Of a DNA stretch of 64,000 nt, positions 17,950 to 27,102 are shown one piece after another. The translations under genes and the position numbers were made by a program. A model generated the notes under the pieces. The model worked only from the letters and a program-made list of their open reading frames with translations. It searched no databases and had not been told where the DNA came from. Position 1 is the first letter of the stretch, and each line of letters opens with the position of its first letter. Source of the stretch: Ruegeria atlantica (GTDB lineage Bacteria > Pseudomonadota > Alphaproteobacteria > Rhodobacterales > Rhodobacteraceae); the NCBI RefSeq assembly GCF_001458195.1, contig NZ_CYPU01000039.1, positions 496,093 through 560,092 of the forward strand. Reading direction: 5' to 3'.

Positions 17950-18951
17950 TTAGTTCAGGCGACCCATAGCAACTGCCACGTCGGCCATACGGACCGAGAA
18001 CGCCCATTCGTTGTCGTACCAAGCCAGAACACGGACCATGCGGTCGCCGACAACGCGGGTCTGATCGGGTGCGAAGATCGAGCTTTCCTCGGTGTTGTTG
18101 AAATCGGTCGAAACCAGCGGTGCGGGTTCATAGCCCAGAACACGCTGCATCGAACCCAACGAGGCTTCGCGTACGATAGCGTTCACTTCTTCTACCGTTA
18201 CATCACGAGCAGCGCGGAATGTCAGGTCAACCGCAGAAACATTCGGGGTCGGCACACGGATGGCCGAACCATCCAGGCGACCTTTCAGATTGGGCAGAAC
18301 CTCGCCCAAGGCTTTCGCGGCACCTGTCGATGTCGGAATCATCGACATCGCGGCAGCACGGGCGCGGTAAAGATCACTATGACGGCGGTCAAGGGTCGGC
18401 TGGTCGCCGGTATAGGCGTGGATCGTGGTCATGATGCCGTTCTCGATGCCGATACCCTCGTCCAGTACCTTGGCGAGCGGAGCAAGGCAGTTCGTAGTGC
18501 ACGAGCCGTTCGAGACCATTTTGTCATCGGCCACAAGGCTGTTGTGGTTTACACCATAGACGATGGTCTTATCGACGTTTTTGCCCGGGGCAGACAGCAG
18601 GACCCTTTGTGCACCGCGATCCAGGTGCGTTTTGGCTTTCAGACCGTCATTGAATTTACCGGTGCATTCCAGAACGACATCGCAGCCATCCCAGTCCAGT
18701 TCGTTCATGTCATAGGTCGAGAACATCTCCATCGGGCCGCGGCCCAGATCCATGGTTTTGCCATCGATTGCGACATCGCGGGGGAAACGTCCGTGAACAC
18801 TGTCATACTTTAGCAGGTGCGCTGTGGTTTCCAGCGGGCCGGTTGCGTTGACCTTGATCACTTCGATGTCGTTGCGGGCGGATGCCGCGATATGCGACAA
18901 CGTGCAGCGGCCAATGCGGCCAAAACCATTGATACCGACCTTGATGGTCAT
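17950..18951 (-). CDS. gap: Glyceraldehyde-3-phosphate dehydrogenase, paralogue 2
   Basis: A 333-residue phosphorylating GAPDH with the start IKVGINGFGRIGRC and the catalytic cysteine in SNGSCTTNC. Unlike paralogue 1, the end of the second NAD-fold strand reads IKVNATG, so the NAD-selecting aspartate is replaced by alanine. This suggests use of NADP(H) or relaxed specificity, perhaps for gluconeogenesis (inference). The first gene of the tandem pair, with a 180-base control region carrying several LacI-type half-sites. The start ATG 18951 has GGAG upstream. Confidence 0.96.
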   Translation of the reverse strand: MTIKVGINGFGRIGRCTLSHIAASARNDIEVIKVNATGPLETTAHLLKYDSVHGRFPRDVAIDGKTMDLGRGPMEMFSTYDMNELDWDGCDVVLECTGKFNDGLKAKTHLDRGAQRVLLSAPGKNVDKTIVYGVNHNSLVADDKMVSNGSCTTNCLAPLAKVLDEGIGIENGIMTTIHAYTGDQPTLDRRHSDLYRARAAAMSMIPTSTGAAKALGEVLPNLKGRLDGSAIRVPTPNVSAVDLTFRAARDVTVEEVNAIVREASLGSMQRVLGYEPAPLVSTDFNNTEESSIFAPDQTRVVGDRMVRVLAWYDNEWAFSVRMADVAVAMGRLN

Positions 18952-18995
18952 GTGCTGTCTCCAAATGCGCTTGCGTTGGACGCCATATAGCTGTC

Positions 18996-19081
18996 AAAGC
19001 GCTTTCTCAAAAGACCAAAAGTGACATATTTCTAACGTGTTAGCGCAAACCTGCGCCGGTTGCGCTAACGCTTGCGCTAGC
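18996..19081. promoter_or_regulatory. Multi-site LacI-type control region before gap paralogue 2
   Basis: Four related elements: AAAGCGCTTT (18996-19005), GTTAGCGCAAAC (19039-19050), GGTTGCGCTAAC (19058-19069) and GCTTGCGCTAGC (19070-19081). The two middle ones form an exact 10-bp inverted repeat with each other. They resemble the perfect GTTAGCGCTAAC before the other gap gene. The region also lies before the divergent DUF808 gene. Confidence 0.6.
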
Positions 19082-19132
19082 CGTCGGATCGGGTAGGCTC
19101 CGGTTGCGGCAGGTGAAGTGAAAGGAAACACC

Positions 19133-20104
19133 ATGAGCGGTCTGTTGGCCCTATTGGATGACGTAGCAGGTATTGCAAAGGTTGCGGCCTCGTCCGTGGA
19201 CGATGTGGTCGCGGCGGCCGGAAAGGCGGGCGCAAAGACCGCTGGTGTGATCATCGACGATGCCGCAGTGACCCCGAAATACGTTCAAGGATTCGCCCCG
19301 GCGCGCGAGTTGCCCATCATTTGGCGCATCGCGCGTGGTTCCATATTCAACAAGATCATCCTGCTGCTGCCGGTTGCTTTGCTACTGGCGAATTTTGCTC
19401 CGTGGTTGATTACGCCTTTGTTGATGATCGGCGGCTCTTACCTGTGTTTCGAGGGGGCCGAGAAGATATTTCATGCCCTATTCCCTCATGGCAGTCACTT
19501 TATCGACGAAGACATGGCCATTCGCGATCCCGGCCATCTGGAAGAACAAAAGGTCAAAGGCGCGATCAAGACGGATTTTATACTTTCGGCTGAAATCATG
19601 ACGATTGCGCTGGCCGCGATCGAGGCCCCAAACCTGTGGATGCAGGCCGCGACCTTGGCGGTTGTGGGGATCGGTGTCACTGTGGCGGTCTACGGATCAG
19701 TTGCCCTTATCGTGAAGATGGACGACGTTGGATTGTACCTCGCGCAAAACGCACCGACGCCGATTGGGCGAGGGCTGGGGCGCGGGTTGGTCAAAGCCAT
19801 GCCAGTTGTCATGAAAATCCTGTCCATAGTCGGCACCGCCGCGATGTTGTGGGTCGGCGGTTCCATCATCATTCACGGGATGGAGGTTCTGGGCTTTGGT
19901 TGGCTGGGACACCACATCCATGATTGGGCCTATGCCATTGGTCATTCTGTGTCTGAGCAGTGGACCGGTGTTGTTGAATGGGTATCCAAGGCGACGATGG
20001 ACGGTGTGTTCGGTCTGGCATGGGGTTTTGTTCTGATACCGGTGGCGACAAAGGTGATCGGGCCGTTGATCGGGATGTTTTCAAAGAAGACTGATGCACA
20101 TTGA
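19133..20104 (+). CDS. DUF808 (YedI-like) inner-membrane protein
   Basis: A 323-residue membrane protein matching the DUF808 family. It starts MSGLLALLDDVAGIAKVAASSVDDV, typical of the family, then VIIDDAAVTPKYVQGFAPARELPI, then several hydrophobic segments (about 70-110, 150-200, 225-260 and 295-320). Function is unknown. It is divergent from gap paralogue 2 over a shared control region. The ribosome site AAAGGAAAC supports ATG 19133. It ends the core-genome stretch: decayed and foreign-looking DNA begins right after its stop. Confidence 0.88.
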   Translation: MSGLLALLDDVAGIAKVAASSVDDVVAAAGKAGAKTAGVIIDDAAVTPKYVQGFAPARELPIIWRIARGSIFNKIILLLPVALLLANFAPWLITPLLMIGGSYLCFEGAEKIFHALFPHGSHFIDEDMAIRDPGHLEEQKVKGAIKTDFILSAEIMTIALAAIEAPNLWMQAATLAVVGIGVTVAVYGSVALIVKMDDVGLYLAQNAPTPIGRGLGRGLVKAMPVVMKILSIVGTAAMLWVGGSIIIHGMEVLGFGWLGHHIHDWAYAIGHSVSEQWTGVVEWVSKATMDGVFGLAWGFVLIPVATKVIGPLIGMFSKKTDAH

Positions 20105-20575
20105 ATTGAAAATCCTGAAGTGGTTGACTTGAGCCATTTACCGACTTATCGACCGGTCCAGAGTTGGGTCCGCTTACAATTGAATGGGCGCGCTGCCAAA
20201 CGCAAAGCGGCGGCCTTGTCGGCCATGAACCTTGGCGCGGAACAAATGCCGTTTGAACCGCTCAGGCTTCAACGGGTACTGCAATTCCGGATCGATACGG
20301 CGGACACTGCGGCCCGACGCGCCAAGTGGGTAGGGGGTCGATAGTTTAACCTGCTCAGCGGCCAGCCGCAGCAATTTATTCCGCTATATGGAACGCATGT
20401 TAGGCAGGTTTTGTCTGCTGTAGGGCAGAACGTGCCCGATGGGATTGTGCCAGCAGAACGGTATAAGTTGCGGTTGGACTATGCGAAACGGGCCTATACG
20501 GCAACGAAGGCTGAGCCAAAGCAGCCAAAACAGGAAAGGGCGGCCAAAGCCCAAGCCACTATAGGTAAATGTTGA
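20105..20575 (+). pseudogene. Decayed gene of unknown family
   Basis: One plus-strand frame stays open after the DUF808 stop except for a single TAG at 20342-20344. It reads a basic part (NGRAAKRKAAALSAMNLG, QRVLQFRIDTADTAARRAK), then after the stop a coding-like tail (PLYGTHVRQVLSAVG, ERYKLRLDYAKRAYTATK) that ends with a Lys/Ala/Gln-rich end. No good start codon or ribosome site is seen. It is followed by a proper terminator, as a real gene end would be. I do not recognise the family. Loss by a nonsense change and a missing 5' end is inferred. Confidence 0.45.
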
Positions 20576-20584
20576 CGAGCTATC

Positions 20585-20613
20585 GACCAGCAGCTAGCCT
20601 GCTGGTCGTTTTC
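20585..20613 (+). terminator. Rho-independent terminator after the decayed gene
   Basis: Stem GACCAGCA / TGCTGGTC (20585-20592, 20600-20607), loop GCTAGCC, then GTTTTC on the plus strand. Confidence 0.8.
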
Positions 20614-20636
20614 ATTTAGAAATATGGGCTTGTGAC

Positions 20637-21480
20637 GTGAAGGAACCTAGAAAAGCTTCGCAAAAATCTGCGAACAAAATGAGAACTCGACTTCCTCGCC
20701 TGCCTGGAGGTTTCTCAGTCAATTTTTGCCGCAATCCACTTTGTGACCTTTACGGCGTATTACCTGACCCAGGAGATGGGCGCGGCCGACCAGCTACTCC
20801 TGGTTTGAACTTGGCGCGGGGCAAGGTCTCCGGGTCTGGAGAACAGCGCACCTATGTTTGCCCAAGTTGCGGACGGTCTAGCATCCTCAAATCCAACAAG
20901 GCATTGGCGGAAGAATACGCAAGGCTCTCCCGCCTGAATAGAAGAACAAAACGTGAAAGTTGTCCGAGTATTGCATGTATCAATCATGTTGCGACCGTTG
21001 GAGCATTTGATGCGTCAGGCAGGGTTCTTGCCTAGAGACGGTGATCAGGCTGTCTCCAGACCACAGGACGGCACCATGGAGTACCTTTTGGAATCCTCCT
21101 TTGGCAATATGGCACTCTCCAACATCAGGGAGCTACTAATGGATCATACCGGTCAGTCTGAAACGGCCGGCATTCACTACCCGTTCCACTTCATCAATGA
21201 GCCGCATAAGCGGGTGATTTTCCGCACTGACCCAACACGATTAGACTTTGCCCAGATGGCCCAGTTCGCAGTTCGGGCGGGAACGCATCCAGTGGACATG
21301 TATCACGCTCGGGCACGAACTAAGGTCATGGGATTTGAGCGTGGCTTGTCAACCTCGGGCCGCAAAAGCCTGTGGTACTACAAGCAGTACTACAATCCAG
21401 TCATGGTCATGAAGCTGGTGGATATGCGTGATGTAAAACCGTTAACAACCGGCCCCAAAAGTCATTTCAGATTGTGGTTC
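20637..21480 (+). pseudogene. Remnant of a zinc-ribbon transposase lacking its catalytic core
   Basis: Two broken frames look like the two ends of one transposase-like protein. Frame 1 (20637-21035) has two zinc-finger cysteine sets, FCRNPLCDLYG with CPSCGRSS, and CPSIACINH, as in transposases that open with CPNxxCxNHG modules. Frame 2 (from about 21055) carries the C-terminal part, YPFHFINEPHKRVIF...ERGLSTSGRKSLWYYKQYYNP, which resembles the end of the same transposase type. The middle, where the DDE catalytic residues should be, is missing, and the frames differ. So this is an inactivated, internally deleted copy. No terminal inverted repeats or target duplication were found. Confidence 0.6.
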
Positions 21481-21512
21481 TTGATTCAGGCTAACGTCCA
21501 AGGGAGTTTACC

Positions 21513-22235
21513 TTGATACAACTTGAAAAGTTTAAAGATTCAAATCAACTGGAAGTCACATTGAGCGGCAAAGTTAGTGCTCATGATTATGAAACCGTCC
21601 TGAAGCCAGGGATTGTCGAAGTCCTCTGCGAGCATGACTACACTCGTTTGCTTGTCAGATGCGAGGGTGATCTCTCCTACGACTTTGGAGGCGCTTGGTC
21701 TGACCTGAAGCTCGGCCTGAGCCACTGGCACGGATTTGACCGAGTGGCGGTTGTAACGCAGCTAGGCTGGGTTCGTGCGACGGTCAGCGTGATAGCTCCA
21801 TTTACACCATGCCCCGTCAGGACTTTCGATCCATCTGAACAAGAAGATGCACGCAGATGGCTGCGAGAATCGTTGGGGTCGATACACATTCAGGAACTCA
21901 GTCCCGGAGTACTGCAGATAGGTTTGATGGGTAAGCTTGATCCTGAAGTTTACAGAAATAAGGATGAGGACATCAATTCTCATTTGAAAGACTTAGACCA
22001 TTTCAACCTGTTATTGGATTTGCGTGAGTTTCAGGGCTGGGAAGGTCTTTCGTCGGTTTCTGCCCACTTAAGCTTGATCAGGGAACACTCTGCTAAGCTC
22101 CGAAAAGTCTCAATCGTCGGAAATAGTTCTTGGCAAAAGATGGCGGAACGCTTCGGTAAACGGATTGGTGGCGTTGATTCCCAGTTTTTCGATGGTGACC
22201 ATTTCGATGACGCAGTCGAGTGGGTCAAGGAGTAG
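21513..22235 (+). CDS. Protein with two SpoIIAA-like (STAS-type) domains
   Basis: A 240-residue soluble protein that seems to hold two copies of a SpoIIAA-like fold. Copy 1 (about 1-115) has [19 protein letters not shown] and [16 protein letters not shown]; copy 2 (about 120-240) has [19 protein letters not shown] and [21 protein letters not shown]. The pattern of a strand, a helix and the phrase VAVV/VSIVG fits lipid- or membrane-associated SpoIIAA-like proteins. The start is a TTG at 21513 with GGGAG seven bases upstream. It is followed 4 bases later by an outer-membrane protein gene, so they form an operon. GC is lower than in neighbours, which suggests acquired DNA. Confidence 0.7.
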   Translation: MIQLEKFKDSNQLEVTLSGKVSAHDYETVLKPGIVEVLCEHDYTRLLVRCEGDLSYDFGGAWSDLKLGLSHWHGFDRVAVVTQLGWVRATVSVIAPFTPCPVRTFDPSEQEDARRWLRESLGSIHIQELSPGVLQIGLMGKLDPEVYRNKDEDINSHLKDLDHFNLLLDLREFQGWEGLSSVSAHLSLIREHSAKLRKVSIVGNSSWQKMAERFGKRIGGVDSQFFDGDHFDDAVEWVKE

Positions 22236-22239
22236 CAAA

Positions 22240-23085
22240 ATGCAGACCAATCTGAAGGCTTCAAGCACAAATGTAACTTCGACCCGGAATTTCCTTGCCA
22301 GGTTCTTCTTTAGCCTTTTCGTCTTTCTGGGAGTATCTACGGCAACAGGCAATCCTGTGGTTGCACAGGAGAACGACGCGGCCTCAGCAGCAGCTCAGGC
22401 GAATAATCCGCTGGCAAATTTCAAAGCGGTCAACGTTCAGAACTATTATGTTGGCGATATTTCCGGAACGGACCAAACTGGCAATCAGTTTTGGCTCAGG
22501 TATGCGCAACCTTTGAGCTTGGGGAACACAAATTGGGTTCTAAGGGCCTCTTTGCCTTTAAATTCATTCCCGGCACAAAGTGGGAAAACGACGGGCGTTG
22601 GTGACCTAAACGTTTTTGCCGCTTACCTTATAGATATTGGAAATCCGGCTGTTAGCTTTGGTGTTGGTCCTCAATTAACCGCGCCAACAGGCTCGACGGA
22701 TGGGTCTGGATCTAAAAAATGGTCAGCCGGTATCGCGAACGTATTGTTCAACGCGTCGTCACCGATACTCCAATACGGTTACCTTCTGACTTGGCAAGCC
22801 AGTTTTGCCGGAGACAGTGATGCAAAGGATGTAAATATCGGAGCTTTTCAACCTTTTCTGTTCTACCAACTCGGTGGAGGGACATACCTAAGGTCAGCAC
22901 CAATAATGACCTACGACTTTGAATCGGACAGCTATAATGTGCCAATCGGCTTGGGTATCGGGAAAGTATTCAAAAAGAAGGACATCACCTACAACGTCTT
23001 TGTCGAACCGCAGTACTCAGTTGCGAGCAAAGGGCCAGGGCAGGCAAAATGGCAGATCTTTGCTGGCTTCAATACTCAATTTTGA
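22240..23085 (+). CDS. Outer-membrane beta-barrel protein (transporter-like), unknown substrate
   Basis: A 281-residue exported protein. A signal peptide is visible ([18 protein letters not shown], cleaved near VVAQ). The mature part is a series of alternating strands ([53 protein letters not shown]) and ends with aromatic F (IFAGFNTQF), the C-terminal mark of barrels inserted by BamA. It resembles transporter-type barrels but I cannot assign a substrate. Its ribosome site GGAG overlaps the stop of the SpoIIAA-like gene, so translation is coupled. The open frame starts earlier, but ATG 22240 fits the signal peptide. Confidence 0.72.
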   Translation: MQTNLKASSTNVTSTRNFLARFFFSLFVFLGVSTATGNPVVAQENDAASAAAQANNPLANFKAVNVQNYYVGDISGTDQTGNQFWLRYAQPLSLGNTNWVLRASLPLNSFPAQSGKTTGVGDLNVFAAYLIDIGNPAVSFGVGPQLTAPTGSTDGSGSKKWSAGIANVLFNASSPILQYGYLLTWQASFAGDSDAKDVNIGAFQPFLFYQLGGGTYLRSAPIMTYDFESDSYNVPIGLGIGKVFKKKDITYNVFVEPQYSVASKGPGQAKWQIFAGFNTQF

Positions 23086-23212
23086 AGGTAATGCCCTTTT
23101 CCAACTACCTCCATGTCGGCCGCTCTCGCGTTGTGAGTTCTTTCGCTGCACCAAAATCCAATGCCTGTTAGTTGGTGTCAATTTTCCATCGTCTCAATCG
23201 GAGCAAAAAGAA

Positions 23213-23238
23213 AAAGAGGCTGAACTCTCAGCCTCTTT
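23213..23238. terminator. Bidirectional terminator before transketolase end
   Basis: Eleven-base-pair stem AAAGAGGCTGA / TCAGCCTCTTT with loop ACTC. It closes the accessory operon and can also serve tkt. A further weak hairpin ending GCCCTTTTTG follows at about 23252-23280. Confidence 0.85.
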
Positions 23239-23303
23239 CAATATTTACCTATAGGGCCTTGGCCAAAGCCGCCCTTTTTGTATCTGGCTGACGAGCAGAG
23301 CGT

Positions 23304-25328
23304 TTACTGATTCAGCAGTTCCTTGACCTTGGCGACTGTCGCCTCGGCGGTGATGCCGAAATGCTTGTACAGTTCACCGGCGGGGGCCGACGCACCGAAG
23401 CTGGACATACCGATGAAACCGGCTTTGGCTTCGCGACCACGTTCACCCAGCAACCAGCGATCCCATCCACCGGCGCGAACGGCGGCCTCGATACCGACGC
23501 GGACGGGGCCGCCCGGCAGGACGCGCTTGCGATAGGCCTCATCTTGCTGCGCAAACAGCTCCATCGAGGGCATGGAGACGACGCGGGTGCCGATGCCTTC
23601 AGCCTCGAGCATCGCTTTGGCTTCCATCGCCAGCGACACTTCGGACCCGGTGGCGATCAGAATGGCCTGACGCTTGACTTCGGCATCGGCCAGAACGTAT
23701 GCGCCTTGCGCGGTCAGGTTCTTGGCCTTGTGTTCTTTGCGCACCGTCGGCACGCCCTGACGGGTCAGCGACAGAACCGAAGGGCTGTCCTTGAACGTCA
23801 GCGCCAGTTCCCATGCCTCAGCCGTTTCAACCACATCGGCGGGACGGAACACATAAGTGTTCGGCGTCGCCCGCGAGATGGCCAGATGCTCAACCGGCTG
23901 GTGGGTCGGGCCGTCTTCGCCCAGACCGATTGAGTCGTGGGTCATCACGAAGACCGTAGGCACCTTCATCAAGGCCGCCAAACGCATCGAGGGGCGGGCA
24001 TAGTCGGTGAACGCCATGAACGTGCCGCCATAGGGGCGGATACCGCCGTGCAACGCCATACCGTTCATCGCGGCGGCCATGCCGTGTTCGCGGATTCCGT
24101 AGTGGATATAGCGACCCTTGCGGTTTTCCGGCAGGAACACGCCCATATCCGCAGATTTGGTGTTGTTCGACCCGGTCAGGTCGGCCGAACCGCCTACGGT
24201 CTCGGTCATGATCGGGTTCACCACGTTCAGAACCTTTTCCGAAGACGCGCGGGTGGCGAGTTTCGGCAGATCTTCCGACATCTGCTTTTTGAACGCACGG
24301 ATGGCACCGGCCAGTTTCTTAGGTGCATCAAACGCATAGGCGCGGTTGAATTCGGCCTGTTTGCGTTCGGAAATCTGCGCGAAACGCTCCTCCCATTCGG
24401 CGCGTTCAGCCGCGCCACGGGCACCGATGGCCTCCCAAGCCGATTTGACGTCAGTAGGGACCACAAAGGCATCATGGGGCCAACCATAGCCGTCTTTGGC
24501 GGCTTTCAGCTGATCCTGATCGGTCAGTGCGCCGTGACCTTTGGAAGTATCCTGTGCGGCGTGACCCAGCGCGATGTGGCTTTCGCAGGCGATCATGGTC
24601 GGTTTGTTCGACGATTTGGCTTGCACAATGGCCGCATCAATCGCGACTGGATCATGGCCATCGATTTCAATCACGTTCCAGCCCGAGGCCTTGAAGCGGC
24701 GCACCTGATCGGTGCGATCGGCAATATCCACGGTGCCGTCGATGGTGATGTTGTTGTTGTCCCAGAAAACGATCAGTTTGCTCAGCTCATGACGCCCCGC
24801 GAGCGTGATGGCCTCTTGGCTGACGCCTTCCATCAGGCAACCGTCGCCCGCAATCACATAAGTATAGTGATCGACGACCTTTTTTCCGTAGTTGGCGCGC
24901 TGGATTTCCTCGGCCATGGCAAAGCCTACGGCGTTCGAGATACCTTGTCCCAGCGGGCCGGTGGTTGTTTCGATACCACTGACCAGGAAGTTTTCGGGGT
25001 GCCCGGCAGTTTTCGCGCCCAGTTGGCGGAAATTCTTGATCTCGTCCAGCGTCACGTCAGCGTGGCCTGTGAGATAGAGCAACGAGTATACCAGCATCGA
25101 GCCGTGCCCCGCGGACAGGATGAACCGGTCGCGGTCGGGCCAGTTCGGGGCCGAGGCGTCAAATTTCAGGTGCTTTTCAAACAGCACGGTCGCAACGTCG
25201 GCCATGCCCATCGGCATACCGGAATGGCCGGAATTAGCAGCGGCGACGGCGTCAAGGGTCAGGGTGCGGATGGCCGCAGCCTTGTTCCAGTGTTCAGGAT
25301 TGGCATTGCGCAGCGCAGTCAGGTCCAC
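23304..25328 (-). CDS. tkt: Transketolase
   Basis: A thiamine-diphosphate enzyme moving two-carbon units in the pentose-phosphate and Calvin-type pathways. The 674 residues cover the whole protein. Signatures: [15 protein letters not shown] near 32, TPP-binding [13 protein letters not shown]...[10 protein letters not shown] near 155-190, and [16 protein letters not shown] near 465. It stands alone, with no other pentose-phosphate genes adjacent. No GTTAGCGCTAAC-type site is visible upstream, unlike gap and the aldolase. The start at 25328 has weak ribosome-site support. Confidence 0.98.
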   Translation of the reverse strand: MDLTALRNANPEHWNKAAAIRTLTLDAVAAANSGHSGMPMGMADVATVLFEKHLKFDASAPNWPDRDRFILSAGHGSMLVYSLLYLTGHADVTLDEIKNFRQLGAKTAGHPENFLVSGIETTTGPLGQGISNAVGFAMAEEIQRANYGKKVVDHYTYVIAGDGCLMEGVSQEAITLAGRHELSKLIVFWDNNNITIDGTVDIADRTDQVRRFKASGWNVIEIDGHDPVAIDAAIVQAKSSNKPTMIACESHIALGHAAQDTSKGHGALTDQDQLKAAKDGYGWPHDAFVVPTDVKSAWEAIGARGAAERAEWEERFAQISERKQAEFNRAYAFDAPKKLAGAIRAFKKQMSEDLPKLATRASSEKVLNVVNPIMTETVGGSADLTGSNNTKSADMGVFLPENRKGRYIHYGIREHGMAAAMNGMALHGGIRPYGGTFMAFTDYARPSMRLAALMKVPTVFVMTHDSIGLGEDGPTHQPVEHLAISRATPNTYVFRPADVVETAEAWELALTFKDSPSVLSLTRQGVPTVRKEHKAKNLTAQGAYVLADAEVKRQAILIATGSEVSLAMEAKAMLEAEGIGTRVVSMPSMELFAQQDEAYRKRVLPGGPVRVGIEAAVRAGGWDRWLLGERGREAKAGFIGMSSFGASAPAGELYKHFGITAEATVAKVKELLNQ

Positions 25329-25562
25329 GGGCGTTGTTCCTTTGGATTACAGGCAGATGGGGCGCTCAATACCATCCACCCCCCAAAGTGCAAGTGGAAC
25401 CGGGGGTTGCGTCGCGTTCGTGGTTCAAGAATGCTGTCCAAGTGATTGAAAGCAAACAGTGGGTATTTTCCGTTTCATTCGGTTAGACTAGGCCAATACC
25501 CGGCCTGTATTGATTCGGACGGGCCGCGAAAAAGTGAACCTTGGTAAAGAGGTGGCAGGGGC

Positions 25563-26360
25563 ATGAGCCAGATCGAAGAATTACAGCGCCGTATCGTTGC
25601 CGCGATGGAGAGGATCGGAACCGGGGTAGACGCCCTGCGTGACGCGACGCCTGCAAGTGGCGATGACGACACCGCTCTACACACGGCATTGGAAGACGAG
25701 CGCGTCGCCAATGCGCAGTTGGAAGAGCGGCTGAAATCCCTCAAGGAACGGCACGAGAAAGAAGTCGACGCGATGCGCGCCGATATGGATGCGCTGAAAG
25801 CAACGCCAGCCGAAGATCCTGAAAACGGCGCGTTGCGTCAGCAGCTGTCAGAGGCCACTGCCAAATTGGCGGCGGTCGAAGCGGCCAGGGCCGAGTTGGC
25901 AGAGGCTAAAGCTGCATTGGAAAACCAGGATGAACTTGTTGTTCTCAAGACAGAAAACGATGAACTTAAAGCGGTTGTGAGCAAAACGCAGTCGCTTGAA
26001 GATGAGAATAAAAAGTTGCGCTCCGAATTGGCCGACAGCGAGCGTGTCGCGGAGTTAAGCGCAGAGCTTGAGATGTTGCGTGCGGAACGTGCCAGCCACG
26101 GCGCGGCCATGTCGCGTTTGGATGATGATCTTCAACGTATGCGCAAGGCGAACGAACAACTGCGCAACTCGGTGGATGAGTTGCGGGCGGCCAGCAAGGA
26201 CGGCCTGGCCGATGCCGAGCTGTTGAACCGCGCGACTGTGGCCGAGCTTGAGGCAACGAAGGCCGCACAGGCGACGGACGCTGCCGAAGCTCAGGCGGTA
26301 CTGGCCCGGCTGGAACCGTTACTGTCGCAGGCAAAGCTGGCTGAGGGAGAGGTAGAGTAA
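25563..26360 (+). CDS. Coiled-coil protein encoded upstream of zapA
   Basis: A 265-residue acidic protein, nearly all helical heptads from residue 30 onward (for example LEERLKSLKERHEKEVDAM, ENDELKAVVSKTQSLEDEN), with no signal peptide or membrane segment. Its stop codon overlaps the zapA ATG by one base, so the two are co-translated. By position and shape it may act at the division site together with ZapA, like the coiled-coil ZapB of enterobacteria, but no homology to ZapB is claimed. It is divergent from tkt. The ribosome site is GGCAGGGG. Confidence 0.75.
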   Translation: MSQIEELQRRIVAAMERIGTGVDALRDATPASGDDDTALHTALEDERVANAQLEERLKSLKERHEKEVDAMRADMDALKATPAEDPENGALRQQLSEATAKLAAVEAARAELAEAKAALENQDELVVLKTENDELKAVVSKTQSLEDENKKLRSELADSERVAELSAELEMLRAERASHGAAMSRLDDDLQRMRKANEQLRNSVDELRAASKDGLADAELLNRATVAELEATKAAQATDAAEAQAVLARLEPLLSQAKLAEGEVE

Positions 26361-26755
26361 TGCCCGAATTGACCATTCATATCGGTGGCCGCGGTTTTGA
26401 CGTTTCGTGCCAGGACGGTGAAGAGCCATTCCTGCAATCTGCCGCGAAAATGCTGGATGACGAAGCGCAGGTTTTATCTGATCAGATTGGTCGGATGCCC
26501 GAAGCGCGCATGCTGTTGATGGCCGGGCTGATGCTGGCCGACAAAACCGCCGCGACAGATGACAAGCTCAAACGGGCAGAGGCCAAGCTAGCCGAGGTTG
26601 AAGCCGAATTGCAAAGCCTGCGCAACCGGCCCGAGCCCGAGCCTGAAAGGATTGAAGTGGCGGTCGTCCCGCCTTCGGTCACGGACACACTGGCCGAACT
26701 GGCGGCACGCGCTGAGGCCCTGGCCTCGGTGGTTGAGGAGAATACGGCGAAATGA
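26360..26755 (+). CDS. zapA: Cell division protein ZapA
   Basis: Stabilises FtsZ bundles at mid-cell. The 131 residues include the family head ELTIHIGGRGFDVSCQDGEE and the following AAKMLDDEAQVLSDQIGRMPEARMLLMA helix, then a coiled coil (LKRAEAKLAEVEAELQSL). The C-terminal ~35 residues are longer than minimal ZapA. It overlaps the coiled-coil gene before it (1 base) and the lysozyme-inhibitor gene after it (4 bases, ATGA). Confidence 0.9.
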   Translation: MPELTIHIGGRGFDVSCQDGEEPFLQSAAKMLDDEAQVLSDQIGRMPEARMLLMAGLMLADKTAATDDKLKRAEAKLAEVEAELQSLRNRPEPEPERIEVAVVPPSVTDTLAELAARAEALASVVEENTAK

Positions 26756-27102
26756 ATGCGTTTAAAACGGTAGCGTTGGCCGGTTTGTTTTGTGTGCCTG
26801 GAGGCTTGGCCTGGGCAGATATGGATATCCTGCCGGTTAGCTTCACCTGCCAGAATGGCATTGAGTTGCAGGTTGCGTATTTCAATGCGTCCGACGGCTC
26901 CGGAGCGGCGGCGATGATGGTAGACAACCAATTGGTTGCCCTGCAGCAAGTGCCCAGCGGATCTGGTATTCGCTATGAATCCAAAGGAGAGACCGGGTCG
27001 TATATCCTTCGGTCAAAAGGGTGGGATGCGACCGTCAGCTTTCTGGCGGCCAGTGGGGCCACCAGTGAGCAGGTTGTTCTGGAGAATTGCAGCAGTCGCT
27101 GA
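26752..27102 (+). CDS. MliC-type lysozyme inhibitor, periplasmic
   Basis: A 116-residue exported protein: signal peptide FKTVALAGLFCVPGGLAWAD, then the MliC/PliC pattern FTCQNGIELQVAYF, a central PSGSGIRYESKG segment matching the SGxRY contact loop, and a final Cys. Members bind host or environmental C-type lysozyme and protect peptidoglycan. There is no lipobox cysteine at the cleavage site, so it is likely soluble in the periplasm. ATGA overlap with zapA shows coupling. Its stop abuts the stop of the convergent grxD gene. Confidence 0.8.
   Translation: MNAFKTVALAGLFCVPGGLAWADMDILPVSFTCQNGIELQVAYFNASDGSGAAAMMVDNQLVALQQVPSGSGIRYESKGETGSYILRSKGWDATVSFLAASGATSEQVVLENCSSR

Noticed and set aside
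23937..25445. 502-codon open frame opposite transketolase
   Set aside because: Antisense shadow of the GC-rich tkt gene, which has all family motifs; the antisense protein has no domain-like pattern and no ribosome site.
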